Shown: positions 35,507 to 44,028, counted from the first letter of the stretch. The stretch is 64,000 nucleotides of DNA from Streptomyces sp. NBC_01431 (GCF_036231355.1 NZ_CP109496.1:5456001-5520000); one strand, 5' to 3'. A program made the numbers and translations. Notes: generated by a model not told the origin, from the letters alone.

Positions 35507-35576
35507 ACTCGAACGGGTATCGAGCGGGGCTGGAAGCTCCGTCCCCCAGCACGCCCCCAGCCGGGTTCGAGTGGGG
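35507..35576. promoter_or_regulatory. SARP-like operator between KR operon and SnoaL-like gene
   Basis: ACTCGAACGGGTATCGAGCGG (35507-35527) has TCGA cores exactly 11 bp apart (35509 and 35520). A reverse-oriented CCGGGTTCGAGTGGGG (35561-35576) mirrors CCCCACTCGAACGGG (35504-35518). It lies between divergent starts at 35456 and 35623. Confidence 0.72.
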
Positions 35577-35622
35577 GGCGTGATGGTGGGGCAGCAGGAA
35601 GATCCAGGAGGAGAGGACCCCC

Positions 35623-36066
35623 ATGAGCGTCACCGAGCTGCCGCAGGCCGCCACCACCGCCGGTCTGTACACGGAGATCCAGCAGTTCTACGCGCAGCAG
35701 ATGCATCTGCTCGACGACGGCCGGGTAGAGGAGTGGGCCCACACCTTCACCACGGACGGCGTGTTCGCCGCCAACGCGCAGCCGGTGCCCGCGGTCGGGC
35801 GCGAGGCCATCACCGCGGCCGCGGCCGCCGCCACCGAGGCGTACGCCAAGGCCGGCGTCCAGCGCCGCCACTGGCTGGGCATGGTCTCGGTCGAGGGCGT
35901 CGACGGCGACGTCGTGAACGCCCGCTGCTACGCACTGGTCATCGAGACGCCGCGCGGCGGCCGCCCCGAGATCAAGGCGAGCACGCTGTGTGTGGACCGG
36001 GTGGTCCGCGTCGGTGGTACGTGGCAGATCGAGGACCGCCAGATCACCCGGGACGACCTGATCTGA
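35623..36066 (+). CDS. SnoaL-like / NTF2-fold polyketide tailoring protein
   Basis: A 147-aa small alpha+beta barrel protein. LYTEIQQFYAQQMHLLDDGR, VEEWAHTFTTDGVFAAN and the C-terminal VGGTWQIEDRQITRDDL are typical of the SnoaL-like family found in aromatic PKS clusters (JadX, ActVI-A and related). Members act as cyclases, dehydratases or oxygenation helpers. It stands alone on the plus strand, divergent from the ketoreductase operon and sharing its regulatory region. Precise reaction unknown. Confidence 0.8.
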   Translation: MSVTELPQAATTAGLYTEIQQFYAQQMHLLDDGRVEEWAHTFTTDGVFAANAQPVPAVGREAITAAAAAATEAYAKAGVQRRHWLGMVSVEGVDGDVVNARCYALVIETPRGGRPEIKASTLCVDRVVRVGGTWQIEDRQITRDDLI

Positions 36067-36092
36067 CCGCGCGGCCCCGCCCCCCCCCAGAC

Positions 36093-36127
36093 AGTGTCCG
36101 CACGCAATCCCCCGGCGTGCGGGCACT
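36093..36127. terminator. Hairpin terminator between SnoaL-like and LysR genes
   Basis: A 13-bp stem AGTGTCCGCACGC / GCGTGCGGGCACT (one G-U pair) lies at 36093-36105 and 36115-36127, between convergent genes. Confidence 0.8.
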
Positions 36128-36152
36128 TTGGCGTGCGCAGGGGGTGGGTTCG

Positions 36153-36246
36153 CTTTCGGCTGCGGGCCGTGGTTGGTTGCTCGCGCAGTTCCTCGTGCCC
36201 CTGACCCCGCTTTCGGGTGCGGGCTGTGGTTGGTTGCCGGCGCGGC
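36153..36246 (+). repeat. Dispersed Streptomyces intergenic repeat, copies 3 and 4 in tandem
   Basis: CTTTCGGCTGCGGGCCGTGG starts copy 3 (36153-36202, ending in GTGCCCCT), and TTTCGGGTGCGGGCTGTGG starts a shorter copy 4 (36211-36246). Both match the elements at 3895-3943 and 10127-10175. They lie after the SnoaL-like gene terminator. Confidence 0.7.
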
Positions 36247-36314
36247 GGGCACGAGCGAGTCCCGGAACGTTGCGCCGGTGCGCGCGCATGTGAAGGGATG
36301 ACCGGCCGACCGGG

Positions 36315-37247
36315 TCAAGTGTGGTGCTGGAGCCGGTCGTTGAGTGCGGCGCCGACGTCGGGGCAGGTCTTCCGGATGATGTCGAGGAAGGCGCGCAGCA
36401 CCGGGGAGTGATCGCGGCCCGCGAAGGACAGGACGAGATCGGGCAGGGGAGTGCGCGGGGTCACTTCACAGAACCGCACTCCCGGACGCGGGACCGCCCT
36501 CATGCGGGACGGCCCCAGGCCGACGCCCACGCCCGAGGCGGCGAGGCCGATGATCGTGTGCACATCCCTCGCGACGGTCGCGCCGCCGAGGGCCGATGAG
36601 TCCGTGCCCAGCAGGGTGCGTAGTCCGGCGACTACGGCGGGCTCGTCCTCGCCGGCCGACACGATCAGTGGCTGTCGTCGCAACTGGTCGGCCGTTACCG
36701 ATGATTGACCCGCGAACGGGTGCGCCGTACTCACCACAGCGATCACGTGGTCGCGTCCGATCGGGACGGACACGAGATGCTCGGCTCCGGCGCCCCGTGG
36801 CGGGCCGAGGGTGAGGGCCATGTCCAGCTCCCCGGCGACGAGAGCTGAGCTGCTGCGGCTGGTCGCCATCTCGTGCAGTTCCAGTCTCACGTCGGGCCGT
36901 TCACGGCCGAACCGGCTCAGGACGCCCGGCAGCGGGTCGAGCAGTGCCGAGGCGATGAAGCCGAGGCGCAGACGTCCCGTCTCGCCGCGCGCGGCCCGGC
37001 CCGCATCGACCGTGGCCGCCGCGATCTCGTCGAGCGCCCGGCGTGCCCGCGCGAGGAACGCCTCACCGGCGGCGGTCGGGAACACCCCCTGACGTGTGCG
37101 GTCGAACAGCCGGGCCCCGACCTCGCGCTCCAGGTCGGCGATCTGCTTGGACAGCGGCGGCTGCGCGATGCCCAGCTCGCCGGCCGCCCGGCCGAAGTGT
37201 TCGTGCTCGGCGAGGGCGACCGCGTACCGCAGGTGTCGCGCTTCCAT
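36315..37247 (-). CDS. LysR-family transcriptional regulator
   Basis: A 310-aa protein with the N-terminal winged helix of LysR regulators (MEARHLRYAVALAEHEHFGR; PPLSKQIADLEREVG) and an effector domain from about residue 90. It is divergent from the hydrolase at 37365 with a 117-base gap, the classic arrangement of a LysR protein and its target. No close tie to the PKS genes is evident, so the pair may control a side reaction, resistance or an unrelated catabolic step. Confidence 0.93.
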   Translation of the reverse strand: MEARHLRYAVALAEHEHFGRAAGELGIAQPPLSKQIADLEREVGARLFDRTRQGVFPTAAGEAFLARARRALDEIAAATVDAGRAARGETGRLRLGFIASALLDPLPGVLSRFGRERPDVRLELHEMATSRSSSALVAGELDMALTLGPPRGAGAEHLVSVPIGRDHVIAVVSTAHPFAGQSSVTADQLRRQPLIVSAGEDEPAVVAGLRTLLGTDSSALGGATVARDVHTIIGLAASGVGVGLGPSRMRAVPRPGVRFCEVTPRTPLPDLVLSFAGRDHSPVLRAFLDIIRKTCPDVGAALNDRLQHHT

Positions 37248-37364
37248 GACTCGCCCTCCATCCCGTCGATCCCATCGGCTGCGGACGAGACCTCAAAGGT
37301 ATCGCCATGCCACTTACCAGATCTAAGAGTGGATGGCGCTGTGGTTCCGGTCTGGAATGGAGCC

Positions 37365-38210
37365 ATGAAGAACGCATCTCCGACCGACACCGTCTTCGTT
37401 CTCGTGCACGGCGCCTGGCACAGCTCCGGACAGTGGGCGGCGACGCAGCGCGCGCTGGCCGGACTGGGCGCCGCGAGCCTGGCCGTCGACATGCCGGGGC
37501 ACGGCTTCGACGCACCCCTGCCCACCGGATACCTGCTGCCCGGCCAGCCGGGCCTGCTGACCGAGAAGTCGCGGCTCGCCCCCCTGACGATGGACGACTG
37601 TGCCGAGGCGGTACTGAGCGTCCTGCGCCAGGTACGTCACCATCGCACTGTCGTCCTCGTCGCGCACAGCGCGGGCGGCGGTCCCGCGTCCCTGGCCGCG
37701 GAGCGGGCGCCCGAGCTGGTGGACCGGATCGTCTACCTGTCCGCGTTCGTCCCGGGCGGGCGGCCGCGGTTCTTCGACTACCTGGGCTCACCCGAGAACG
37801 CCACCGCGCTGGGCCGGAACCTGCACCTCGGCGACCCCGAGGCCCTGGGCGCCGTACGGATCAATCCGCTCTCACCGGATCCCGCCTACCTCGACGAACT
37901 GCGGGAAACCCACTACCACGACACCCCGCTGGACCGCTTCGACCGGTGGCGGTCCGCGCTGAGCCCTGATCTGCCCCTGGCGATCCCGACGGCTCCGGTC
38001 ACCCTGACCGCGGCACGGTGGGGACGAATTCCACGAACTTTCCTGCGCTGCGCCGAGGACCGGGCGCTGGCACCGGCCGCGCAGGACCTGATGATCGCGG
38101 AAGCCGACCGGGCCTTCCCCGGCAACCCGTTCACTGTGCACACCCTGCCCGGCAGCCACAGCCCGTTCGCAGCCCGGCCGGGCGAGCTGGCCGCGGTCCT
38201 CGCCTCGTGA
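37365..38210 (+). CDS. Alpha/beta hydrolase (esterase-like)
   Basis: A 281-aa hydrolase with oxyanion-hole HGAWHSSGQW near the N terminus, nucleophile elbow AHSAGGGPAS, and a C-terminal LPGSHSPF with the catalytic His. It looks like salicylate-esterase/MenH-like family enzymes. It could cleave an ester or act on the product, but its partner regulator suggests an independently controlled unit. It is followed by a weak hairpin. Confidence 0.85.
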   Translation: MKNASPTDTVFVLVHGAWHSSGQWAATQRALAGLGAASLAVDMPGHGFDAPLPTGYLLPGQPGLLTEKSRLAPLTMDDCAEAVLSVLRQVRHHRTVVLVAHSAGGGPASLAAERAPELVDRIVYLSAFVPGGRPRFFDYLGSPENATALGRNLHLGDPEALGAVRINPLSPDPAYLDELRETHYHDTPLDRFDRWRSALSPDLPLAIPTAPVTLTAARWGRIPRTFLRCAEDRALAPAAQDLMIAEADRAFPGNPFTVHTLPGSHSPFAARPGELAAVLAS

Positions 38211-38220
38211 GAACGCGAAC

Positions 38221-38252
38221 GGCCGCCACACCCCACGAAGGGGTGGGCAGCC
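38221..38252. terminator. Hairpin between hydrolase and PKS ACP
   Basis: CACCCC/GGGGTG (38229-38234 with 38240-38245) extended by GGCCGCC/GGCAGCC with one mismatch; lies between convergent genes. Confidence 0.5.
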
Positions 38253-38274
38253 GTCGTGCGGGTGAGCCCGGAAC

Positions 38275-38529
38275 CTACGCCGCCTGCGTCGCAGACATGC
38301 ACTCGTTGATGAACTCCAGCAGTAGCCGAGGCGTGGACGCCTCCGCCACCGTGTCGTCCGACAGCTGTATCCGGTAGTCCCGCTCGATGACGCCCGTCAC
38401 CTGAAGGATCGCGAGCGAGTCGTAGCCCAGGTCGTCGAACGGCACGTCCAGGACGTCCCCGTCCAGGTCGATCCCCTCGCCGACACCCGCGCACTCACGA
38501 AGCAGCGTGGTCAGTTCCTTGAGATTCAT
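38275..38529 (-). CDS. Type II PKS acyl carrier protein
   Basis: An 84-aa carrier protein with the phosphopantetheine serine S38 in FDDLGYDSLAILQV. It holds the growing polyketide chain for the KS-CLF pair encoded immediately upstream; gene order KS-CLF-ACP is the standard minimal PKS. Start ATG 38529; the 40-base gap to CLF contains a GAGGCGACC-like site. It ends the minimal-PKS operon. Confidence 0.96.
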   Translation of the reverse strand: MNLKELTTLLRECAGVGEGIDLDGDVLDVPFDDLGYDSLAILQVTGVIERDYRIQLSDDTVAEASTPRLLLEFINECMSATQAA

Positions 38530-38569
38530 GAAGGTCGCCTCTCTCAATCCTCAATGACAACAATGGAGT

Positions 38570-39817
38570 TCAGTTCGCCGTGGTCACGACGGCCGCGGCG
38601 TTGAAGCCGCCGGTCCCGCGGGCCAGGACGAGTGCGGTGCGGACCGGGCCGCGCCGGGCCTCGGTGACCAGGTCGAGCGCGTCGGCCGCGACCGGGGAGG
38701 TGACATTGACGGTCGGCGGGATCACCGCGTCCCGGATGGAGAGCAGCGCCGCCGCCAGGTCGAGCGAGGCGCCACCGGCAGAGAGCCGGCCCGTCATGGT
38801 CTTGGGGGCCGTCACGGGCACACCGCGCGGGCCGAACAGGGCGGTCAGCGCCGCCTCCTCCTGGCGGTCGAGCTCGGGCACCCCGGACGCGTCGGCGAAG
38901 ACGACATCCACGTCGGATGCGGTCAACCCGGCCTCAGCGAGAGCGAGTTCGGCCGCCCGGCGAAGGCCCGGCTCACCGCCGCGGCCCGGCGCCGGGTCGA
39001 AGGTGGCGGCGTAACCGGCGAGCTGTCCGTAGATCCGGGCGCCGCGCTCGCGGGCCGCCTCGGCGTCCTCCAGGACGAGGATGGCGCCACCCTCCCCGGC
39101 GACGTAACCGCTGGCCTCGCTGTCGAACGGCAGGAAGGCGCGCCGCGGGTCGGCGACCGAACTCATCCGGCCGCCGGCGAGCTGCGCGGTCCAGCCCCAC
39201 GGACAGACCGCGCCGTCCACGCCGCCGGTGACGATGAGCTTGCTGCCCTTGCGCAGCTGGCGCCGGGCCTGGGCCACCGCGTCGAGGCCGCCCGCCTGCT
39301 CGGTGACCAGGACGCCGCTGGGCCCGCGAAGCCCGTGCCGGATGGAGATCTGGCCGGTGTTGACGGCGTAGAACCAGGCGTACGACTGGTATGCGGAGAC
39401 GTACTGGCCGCCCTTGCTCCACAGCGCCTGCAACTCGCGCTGGCCGAACTCGAAGCCGCCCGCGGACGCCGCGGTGACCGCGCCCGCCGAGTACTCCGGC
39501 AGCTCGGCCGGGTCCGCGCCCGAGTCCTCCAGGGCCTCCTTGGCCGCGGTGAGCGCGAGGCGCGTCATGTGGTCGGTCTGCGGAAGCAGCCGACTCGGGA
39601 TGTGCTCCGCGGCCTCGAAGCCGGGCACCTCGCCCGCGAGGGTCGCCGGGTAGCCCGACGCGTCGAAGCGGGAGACCGGGCGGATCCCGCTCTCGCCGGC
39701 GACGGTCGCCCGCCACCAGACGTCCGTACCAAGGCCGTTGGGGGCGGTGACACCGATCCCGGTGAACACCGCGGTGCCGGAGCGCACCGCCGCCCGTTCC
39801 AGCAGCTCGCTCGTCAT
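38570..39817 (-). CDS. Type II PKS chain length factor (KS beta)
   Basis: A 415-aa KS-like protein in which the active-site cysteine is replaced by glutamine (Q174 in VTEQAGG), the defining feature of chain length factors. It forms a heterodimer with KS alpha, decarboxylates malonyl-ACP and sets chain length. Start ATG 39817 overlaps the KS stop (ATGA), as usual. Chain length cannot be assigned safely by reading; the associated cyclases hint at a decaketide. Confidence 0.96.
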   Translation of the reverse strand: MTSELLERAAVRSGTAVFTGIGVTAPNGLGTDVWWRATVAGESGIRPVSRFDASGYPATLAGEVPGFEAAEHIPSRLLPQTDHMTRLALTAAKEALEDSGADPAELPEYSAGAVTAASAGGFEFGQRELQALWSKGGQYVSAYQSYAWFYAVNTGQISIRHGLRGPSGVLVTEQAGGLDAVAQARRQLRKGSKLIVTGGVDGAVCPWGWTAQLAGGRMSSVADPRRAFLPFDSEASGYVAGEGGAILVLEDAEAARERGARIYGQLAGYAATFDPAPGRGGEPGLRRAAELALAEAGLTASDVDVVFADASGVPELDRQEEAALTALFGPRGVPVTAPKTMTGRLSAGGASLDLAAALLSIRDAVIPPTVNVTSPVAADALDLVTEARRGPVRTALVLARGTGGFNAAAVVTTAN

Positions 39818-41085
39818 GCCGTCTTCCTCCGCTCGGGCTTGGTGAGCACGATCGCGCTCTGGAATCCGCCGAAACCGCTGCCCACGCTCAGGACCGTGTT
39901 GATCTCGCGCTCGCGGGCGTGGATCGGCGTGTAGTCGAGGTCGCACTTGGGGTCGGCCTCGTGCAGGTTCGCGGTCGGCGGCACCATTCCGTGCTCGATC
40001 GCCAGCGCGGACGCGGCGATCTCCAGGGAGCCGATGGCGCCGAGCGAGTGCCCGATCATCGACTTGATGGAGGACACCGGCGTCTTGTACGCGTGGTCGC
40101 CGAGGCTCCGCTTGAACGCGGCGGTCTCGTGCCGGTCGTTCTGCAGGGTGCCCGAGCCGTGCGCGTTGATGTAGTCGATGTCGGTGCCCGGGATGCCGGC
40201 CTCTTCCAGCGCCGCGCCGATGGCCACGGCCATCTCGGCGCCGTCGGCACGCAGCCCCGTCATGTTGTACGCGTTGGAGCGCGAGGCGAACCCGGCGATC
40301 TCGGCGTAGATGTGCGCGCCGCGCGCCACGGCCTGCTCGTACTCCTCCAGGACGAACACCGCGCTGCCCTCGCCGAGCACGAAGCCGTTGCGGGACTTGT
40401 CGAAGGGCCGTGAGGCGGTCTCCGGCTCGTCGTTGCGGTTCGACGTGGCCTTGATGGCGTCGAAGCAGGCGACCGAGATCGGCGAGATCGGCGCCTCGGT
40501 GGCCCCGGCGATCATCACGTCGGCGCTGCCCTCGCGGATCAGCTCGACGGCGTGGCCGACCGAGTCCAGGCCCGAGGTGCAGCCGGTGGAGACCACGGCC
40601 GTGGGGCCCTGCGCGCCGAACTCCCACGCCACCTCGGCCGCGAACGAGCTGGGCACGAAGTAGTCGTACAGGTGCGGCACGGCCCGCTCGTGGTCGACCA
40701 GCCACTCGGCGCCGTTGTTGCTGACCGCCGCGTACTCGTAGTCGAGCCCGGTGGTCGCGCCGACCGCGCTGCCGATGGTCACGCCGGTGCGGAACGGGTC
40801 GATGCCCGCCATGTCCAGACCGCTGTCGGTGACCGCCTCACGGGCGCCGACCAGCGCGAACTGGGCGGCTCTGTCGAGACGTCCGGCCTGCTCCTCGGTA
40901 AGACCCTGGGCGACCGGGTCGAAGTCCACCTCGGCGGCGATCTTCGACCGGAAGGCCGAGGCGTCGAAGAGGGTCACGGCCCTGGTCGCGGTGCGGCCCG
41001 CGGTCAGCAGGGACCAGTACTCCTTGGTGCCGACGCCCCCGGGGGCGACCACACCGATTCCGGTGATGACTACGCGTCGGCTCAC
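39814..41085 (-). CDS. Type II PKS ketosynthase (KS alpha)
   Basis: A 423-aa condensing enzyme. Nucleophile C169 lies in VVSTGCTSGLDSVGH; the two catalytic histidines are in INAHGSGTLQND and KSMIGHSLGAIG. It makes the poly-beta-ketone chain by repeated decarboxylative condensation of malonyl-ACP. Genes for thioesterase and cyclase precede it, and CLF and ACP follow, in one minus-strand transcript starting at 42752. Confidence 0.97.
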   Translation of the reverse strand: MSRRVVITGIGVVAPGGVGTKEYWSLLTAGRTATRAVTLFDASAFRSKIAAEVDFDPVAQGLTEEQAGRLDRAAQFALVGAREAVTDSGLDMAGIDPFRTGVTIGSAVGATTGLDYEYAAVSNNGAEWLVDHERAVPHLYDYFVPSSFAAEVAWEFGAQGPTAVVSTGCTSGLDSVGHAVELIREGSADVMIAGATEAPISPISVACFDAIKATSNRNDEPETASRPFDKSRNGFVLGEGSAVFVLEEYEQAVARGAHIYAEIAGFASRSNAYNMTGLRADGAEMAVAIGAALEEAGIPGTDIDYINAHGSGTLQNDRHETAAFKRSLGDHAYKTPVSSIKSMIGHSLGAIGSLEIAASALAIEHGMVPPTANLHEADPKCDLDYTPIHAREREINTVLSVGSGFGGFQSAIVLTKPERRKTA

Positions 41086-41145
41086 CTGTCCCCCTCGTTG
41101 GGCTGGGCCTGGGGGTGCGCCCCGGGAATGTGCAGCACGGCTGCG

Positions 41146-41985
41146 TCACCTCTCTGATAGGTCCGCTGTGAGATCCGCTGTTGGCAGGAGTCTCGTCCCG
41201 CCCTCTTGACGCCCGCTCGACTCGACGTCGTACTCCGCCTTGAGCGAGTCCCGCAGCTCAAGGGCCACCTTGCGCAGCAGCTCGGGCACGACCTGCTCGC
41301 GTACGAAGAAGTGGCCGCCGGGCAGCGTCTGGAGCCGGAAGCGGGTCACCGAGTAGTCGGCCCACTCGGCCACCTCCCACAGCGGCGCGATCGGATCGTC
41401 CCGCCCGGCCAGCGCCATCAGCGGGGTGCCCACCGCCTTGTCGGCGTTGGCCTGGCACAGTGCCTCGCCCAGGTGCAGATCGTCGCGGAGCGCCGGGATG
41501 ACCTGGCGCTGCCACAGCGAACGGTCCCGCCCGGCCGCCTCGGGCGGCGCCGCCTCCAAGTCGACCAGCAGGTCGATGAGTTCGTGGTCGGGAAGACGCG
41601 CCCCGCGCAGCAGGGTGTTGCGCAGATGCGGCGGCGGTACGGCGCCGATCACCAGGCGGGCCGGCGGCAGCAGCCCGTCGTCCTCCAGGGTCCGGGTCAG
41701 CGCGTGCGCGACGAGGCCGCCGAGGCTGTGCCCGTACAGGAGATAGGGCCGGTCGAGCAGTGGAGTGATCAACTCCCTTAGTTCATCCATGAGTTCGGTG
41801 GCGTCGGTGATGCGCGCCTCCTTGGCGCGCGGGCCGCGGCCGGGCAGCAGCACCGGCACCACCTCGGCCGTGTCGCCGAGGATCTTCTGCCACTTGGCGA
41901 AGGAGGAGATCCCGGCGCCCGCGTGGTGGAAGCAGAACAGCCAGGGCGTCACGGTGTCCTCGCCGACCGCGGTGTCGGATCTCAT
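41146..41985 (-). CDS. Type II (editing) thioesterase
   Basis: A 279-aa alpha/beta hydrolase of the GrsT/RifR family. It has FHHAGAGISSFAKW at the N terminus, nucleophile S87 in YGHSLGGL and a late GGHFFVREQ histidine. Such enzymes clear misacylated carrier proteins; three carriers in this cluster (11851, the NRPS PCP, 38275) could be clients. A stand-alone thioesterase is more typical of NRPS/type I PKS clusters than of type II PKS, which fits the mixed enzymology. Start ATG 41985 overlaps the cyclase stop (ATGA). Confidence 0.9.
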   Translation of the reverse strand: MRSDTAVGEDTVTPWLFCFHHAGAGISSFAKWQKILGDTAEVVPVLLPGRGPRAKEARITDATELMDELRELITPLLDRPYLLYGHSLGGLVAHALTRTLEDDGLLPPARLVIGAVPPPHLRNTLLRGARLPDHELIDLLVDLEAAPPEAAGRDRSLWQRQVIPALRDDLHLGEALCQANADKAVGTPLMALAGRDDPIAPLWEVAEWADYSVTRFRLQTLPGGHFFVREQVVPELLRKVALELRDSLKAEYDVESSGRQEGGTRLLPTADLTADLSER

Positions 41986-42752
41986 TCGTCGATCAGGGCG
42001 ACGGCCCGGGTCCAGCCCGCCCCCGCTCCGGCGATCTTCACGGGGAAGCAGGACACCCGGAAGCCGTGCGTGGGCAGCGTGTCGAGCTGGGCGAGCCGCT
42101 CCACCTGGCAGTACTCGCGGCGCCGTCCTGCGAAGTGCGCGGGCCACAGGACCGACTTGTCGCCGGTCTCCTGGAAGGTGCGGATCATGTGTCCGAAGGG
42201 CGCGTCCAGGCTCCAGGCGTCGGTGCCGATGACGCGTACGCCGAGGTCGAGCAAGAAGTCGGTGGCGGCGCCGTCGAGCCCCGCGAAGTCGGTGAAGTAC
42301 CGTGGCGTGCCGGCGTGTTGTGAAGCTCCGGTGTGCAGCATGACGATGTCGAGCGGCTGCGGTACGTATCCGATCTCGGCGATCTGCTTCTCGACGCGCT
42401 CGACGCCGATGGCGCCGATGCCGACGTCGCTCACGTCGAGCACCACGGCCGGGCGCAGGAACCAGTCGAGCGGCATCTCGTCGATGTGCCGGGGCCGCCC
42501 GTAGTCACCGACCGAGCCGTAGTGCGAGGGCGCGTCCACGTGCGTGCCCGTGTGGCTGGTCAGGGTGAGGGTGTCCAGGGACAGGAGTTCGCCCCCGGGC
42601 AGGTCGGCCGGGTCGAATTCGAGCCCGAAGTGCTCCTTCATCTCCGCCGCCATGTGCGCGGCGCCCTCGGCGGGCGTCATGATCTCGTGGACGATCGGGT
42701 CCGGTTCCCAGCCGGCCGCGTCCACGGGCGACGACAGATCGATGACTCGCAA
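41982..42752 (-). CDS. Metal-dependent polyketide cyclase (kynurenine-formamidase fold)
   Basis: A 256-aa protein of the cyclase/formamidase family. The metal-binding signature HxGTHxDxPxH appears as SHTGTHVDAPSHY (H67-H77). Cyclases of this fold are found in tetracycline- and aureolic-type clusters (from memory), where they close later rings. Here it is first in the operon with thioesterase, KS, CLF and ACP. A plain hydrolase role is possible but less likely in this setting. Confidence 0.85.
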   Translation of the reverse strand: MRVIDLSSPVDAAGWEPDPIVHEIMTPAEGAAHMAAEMKEHFGLEFDPADLPGGELLSLDTLTLTSHTGTHVDAPSHYGSVGDYGRPRHIDEMPLDWFLRPAVVLDVSDVGIGAIGVERVEKQIAEIGYVPQPLDIVMLHTGASQHAGTPRYFTDFAGLDGAATDFLLDLGVRVIGTDAWSLDAPFGHMIRTFQETGDKSVLWPAHFAGRRREYCQVERLAQLDTLPTHGFRVSCFPVKIAGAGAGWTRAVALIDE

Positions 42753-42826
42753 GGTAACCCCCAGTGTCGTTGGCGACGTTCGGGGGCACTGTGCGTCGAT
42801 CGCCTAGAGGCCGGATCGAGCCACGC

Positions 42827-42875
42827 ACGCGTCGGACCCCGCCCTGTGGGGGGAGAGGGCGGGGTCCGGACGCGT
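42827..42875. terminator. Hairpin terminator after SARP gene
   Basis: A 19-bp stem (42827-42845 with 42856-42875, one bulged base) around GTGGGGGGAG. It follows the SARP stop at 42909 and insulates the PKS operon starting at 42752. Confidence 0.85.
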
Positions 42876-42908
42876 TGCTGCCGGGCGGTCGGGCCGCCCG
42901 TGCGCCGC

Positions 42909-43727
42909 TCAGGCGGCGAAGAGGTCGAGCACCGGGCGACGCCCGGCCAGGTGTGAGTCGAGTGCCGGGTCGCCGGCGAGCACCGCGCGGTGCAGGTGCT
43001 GGAGCCGCGCCGAGGGGTCGAGCCCCAGCTCGTCGGCGAGCCCGCGCCGCAGGTTCTGGAACACGTCGAGCGCCTGCCACTGCCGGCCGGACCGGTACAG
43101 CGCCACCATGCACTGGGCGTGCAGGCCCTCGTGCAGCGGGTGACGGGCCGTCAGAGAGGTGAGCTCGGCGAGCAGTTGCATGTGCCGCCCGAGCCGCAGA
43201 TCGGAGTCGATCCGCTGTTCAAGGACACCGAGCCGGCTCTCCTCAAGACGGACGAGCTCGATCTCCAGGAGCGGGCCGAGACGGACGTCCACCAGGGCCG
43301 GCCCGCGCCACATGCCGAGCGCGTCGCGGTAGAGCGCGGCGGCGCTCTCGTCGTCACCGCGCTCGGCGGCACCGCGCCCGGTCGCCACCAGGCGGTCGTA
43401 CTCGTGCACGTCCACCGCGCCCGGCGTCACTTCGAGGAGGTAACCACCGTGCCGGGTGGCCAGCACCTCACGTGCGGTGTACGGGCTGTCCGGGCCGAGC
43501 GCGTTCGCGATGAGGCGACGCAGCTGAAGGATGTACGTCTGGAGCGTGGTGAGGGCGCTGCGCGGCATGTCCGCCCCCCAGATCTCCTCCATCAGCGTCG
43601 GAACGGGCATGACCTGGTTGGCGTACACCGACAGGAGCGCCAGTATCTGCCGGGGCTTGCCGGCGCTCGGGACGACCGAAGTGCCGCCCGACTCGGCCAT
43701 GAGCGGACCGAGAACCTTGATCTCCAT
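42909..43727 (-). CDS. SARP-family pathway activator
   Basis: A 272-aa Streptomyces antibiotic regulatory protein. An OmpR-type winged helix occupies about residues 1-95 (MEIKVLGPLMAESGG; TYILQLRRLIANALG), followed by the bacterial transcriptional activation domain (DVHEYDRLVATGR; HPLHEGLHAQCMVALYRSGR). These proteins bind direct heptad repeats spaced 11 bp near the -35 region; such repeats are seen at 26161-26224 and 35507-35576. Start ATG 43727 follows GGAGGAAT. It is divergent from the RiPP-like genes and is probably the main activator of the cluster. Confidence 0.95.
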   Translation of the reverse strand: MEIKVLGPLMAESGGTSVVPSAGKPRQILALLSVYANQVMPVPTLMEEIWGADMPRSALTTLQTYILQLRRLIANALGPDSPYTAREVLATRHGGYLLEVTPGAVDVHEYDRLVATGRGAAERGDDESAAALYRDALGMWRGPALVDVRLGPLLEIELVRLEESRLGVLEQRIDSDLRLGRHMQLLAELTSLTARHPLHEGLHAQCMVALYRSGRQWQALDVFQNLRRGLADELGLDPSARLQHLHRAVLAGDPALDSHLAGRRPVLDLFAA

Positions 43728-44028
43728 GGGATTCCTCCGGGGTCGGATCTGCCGGATGACCCGATGGTTTTCGGACCCGGCTCCAAGCACCCTCAAAAGC
43801 TGTCACCCGGGCCCGGCTTACGGCAGTGCCGGGCTCCTGAACCCGGCATGTGAGTGTCCTGGGCACGAGTATGAAAGTTTCATGTGCATCCCGTGACCGC
43901 GGCACTGGGGCGGATTCGGCCCACCCGGCAGAGTTCTGGACGTCGGCCCGACCGGGAGTCGAGAGCCGACGGCTAGGGGGGTCAGGTCCCCCTGGGTCTA
44001 CCAGGCTGCTAGTCAAAGGGTGAACCTC
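43728..44028. promoter_or_regulatory. Divergent SARP / RiPP-precursor intergenic region
   Basis: This 301-base region has no gene. It holds an AT-rich perfect palindrome ATGAAA-G-TTTCAT (43871-43883), conspicuous in such GC-rich DNA and a candidate operator, and an inverted repeat GCCCGGC (43811-43817) / GCCGGGC (43828-43834). AAAGGG at 44015-44020 is the likely ribosome site of the peptide gene. Confidence 0.55.
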
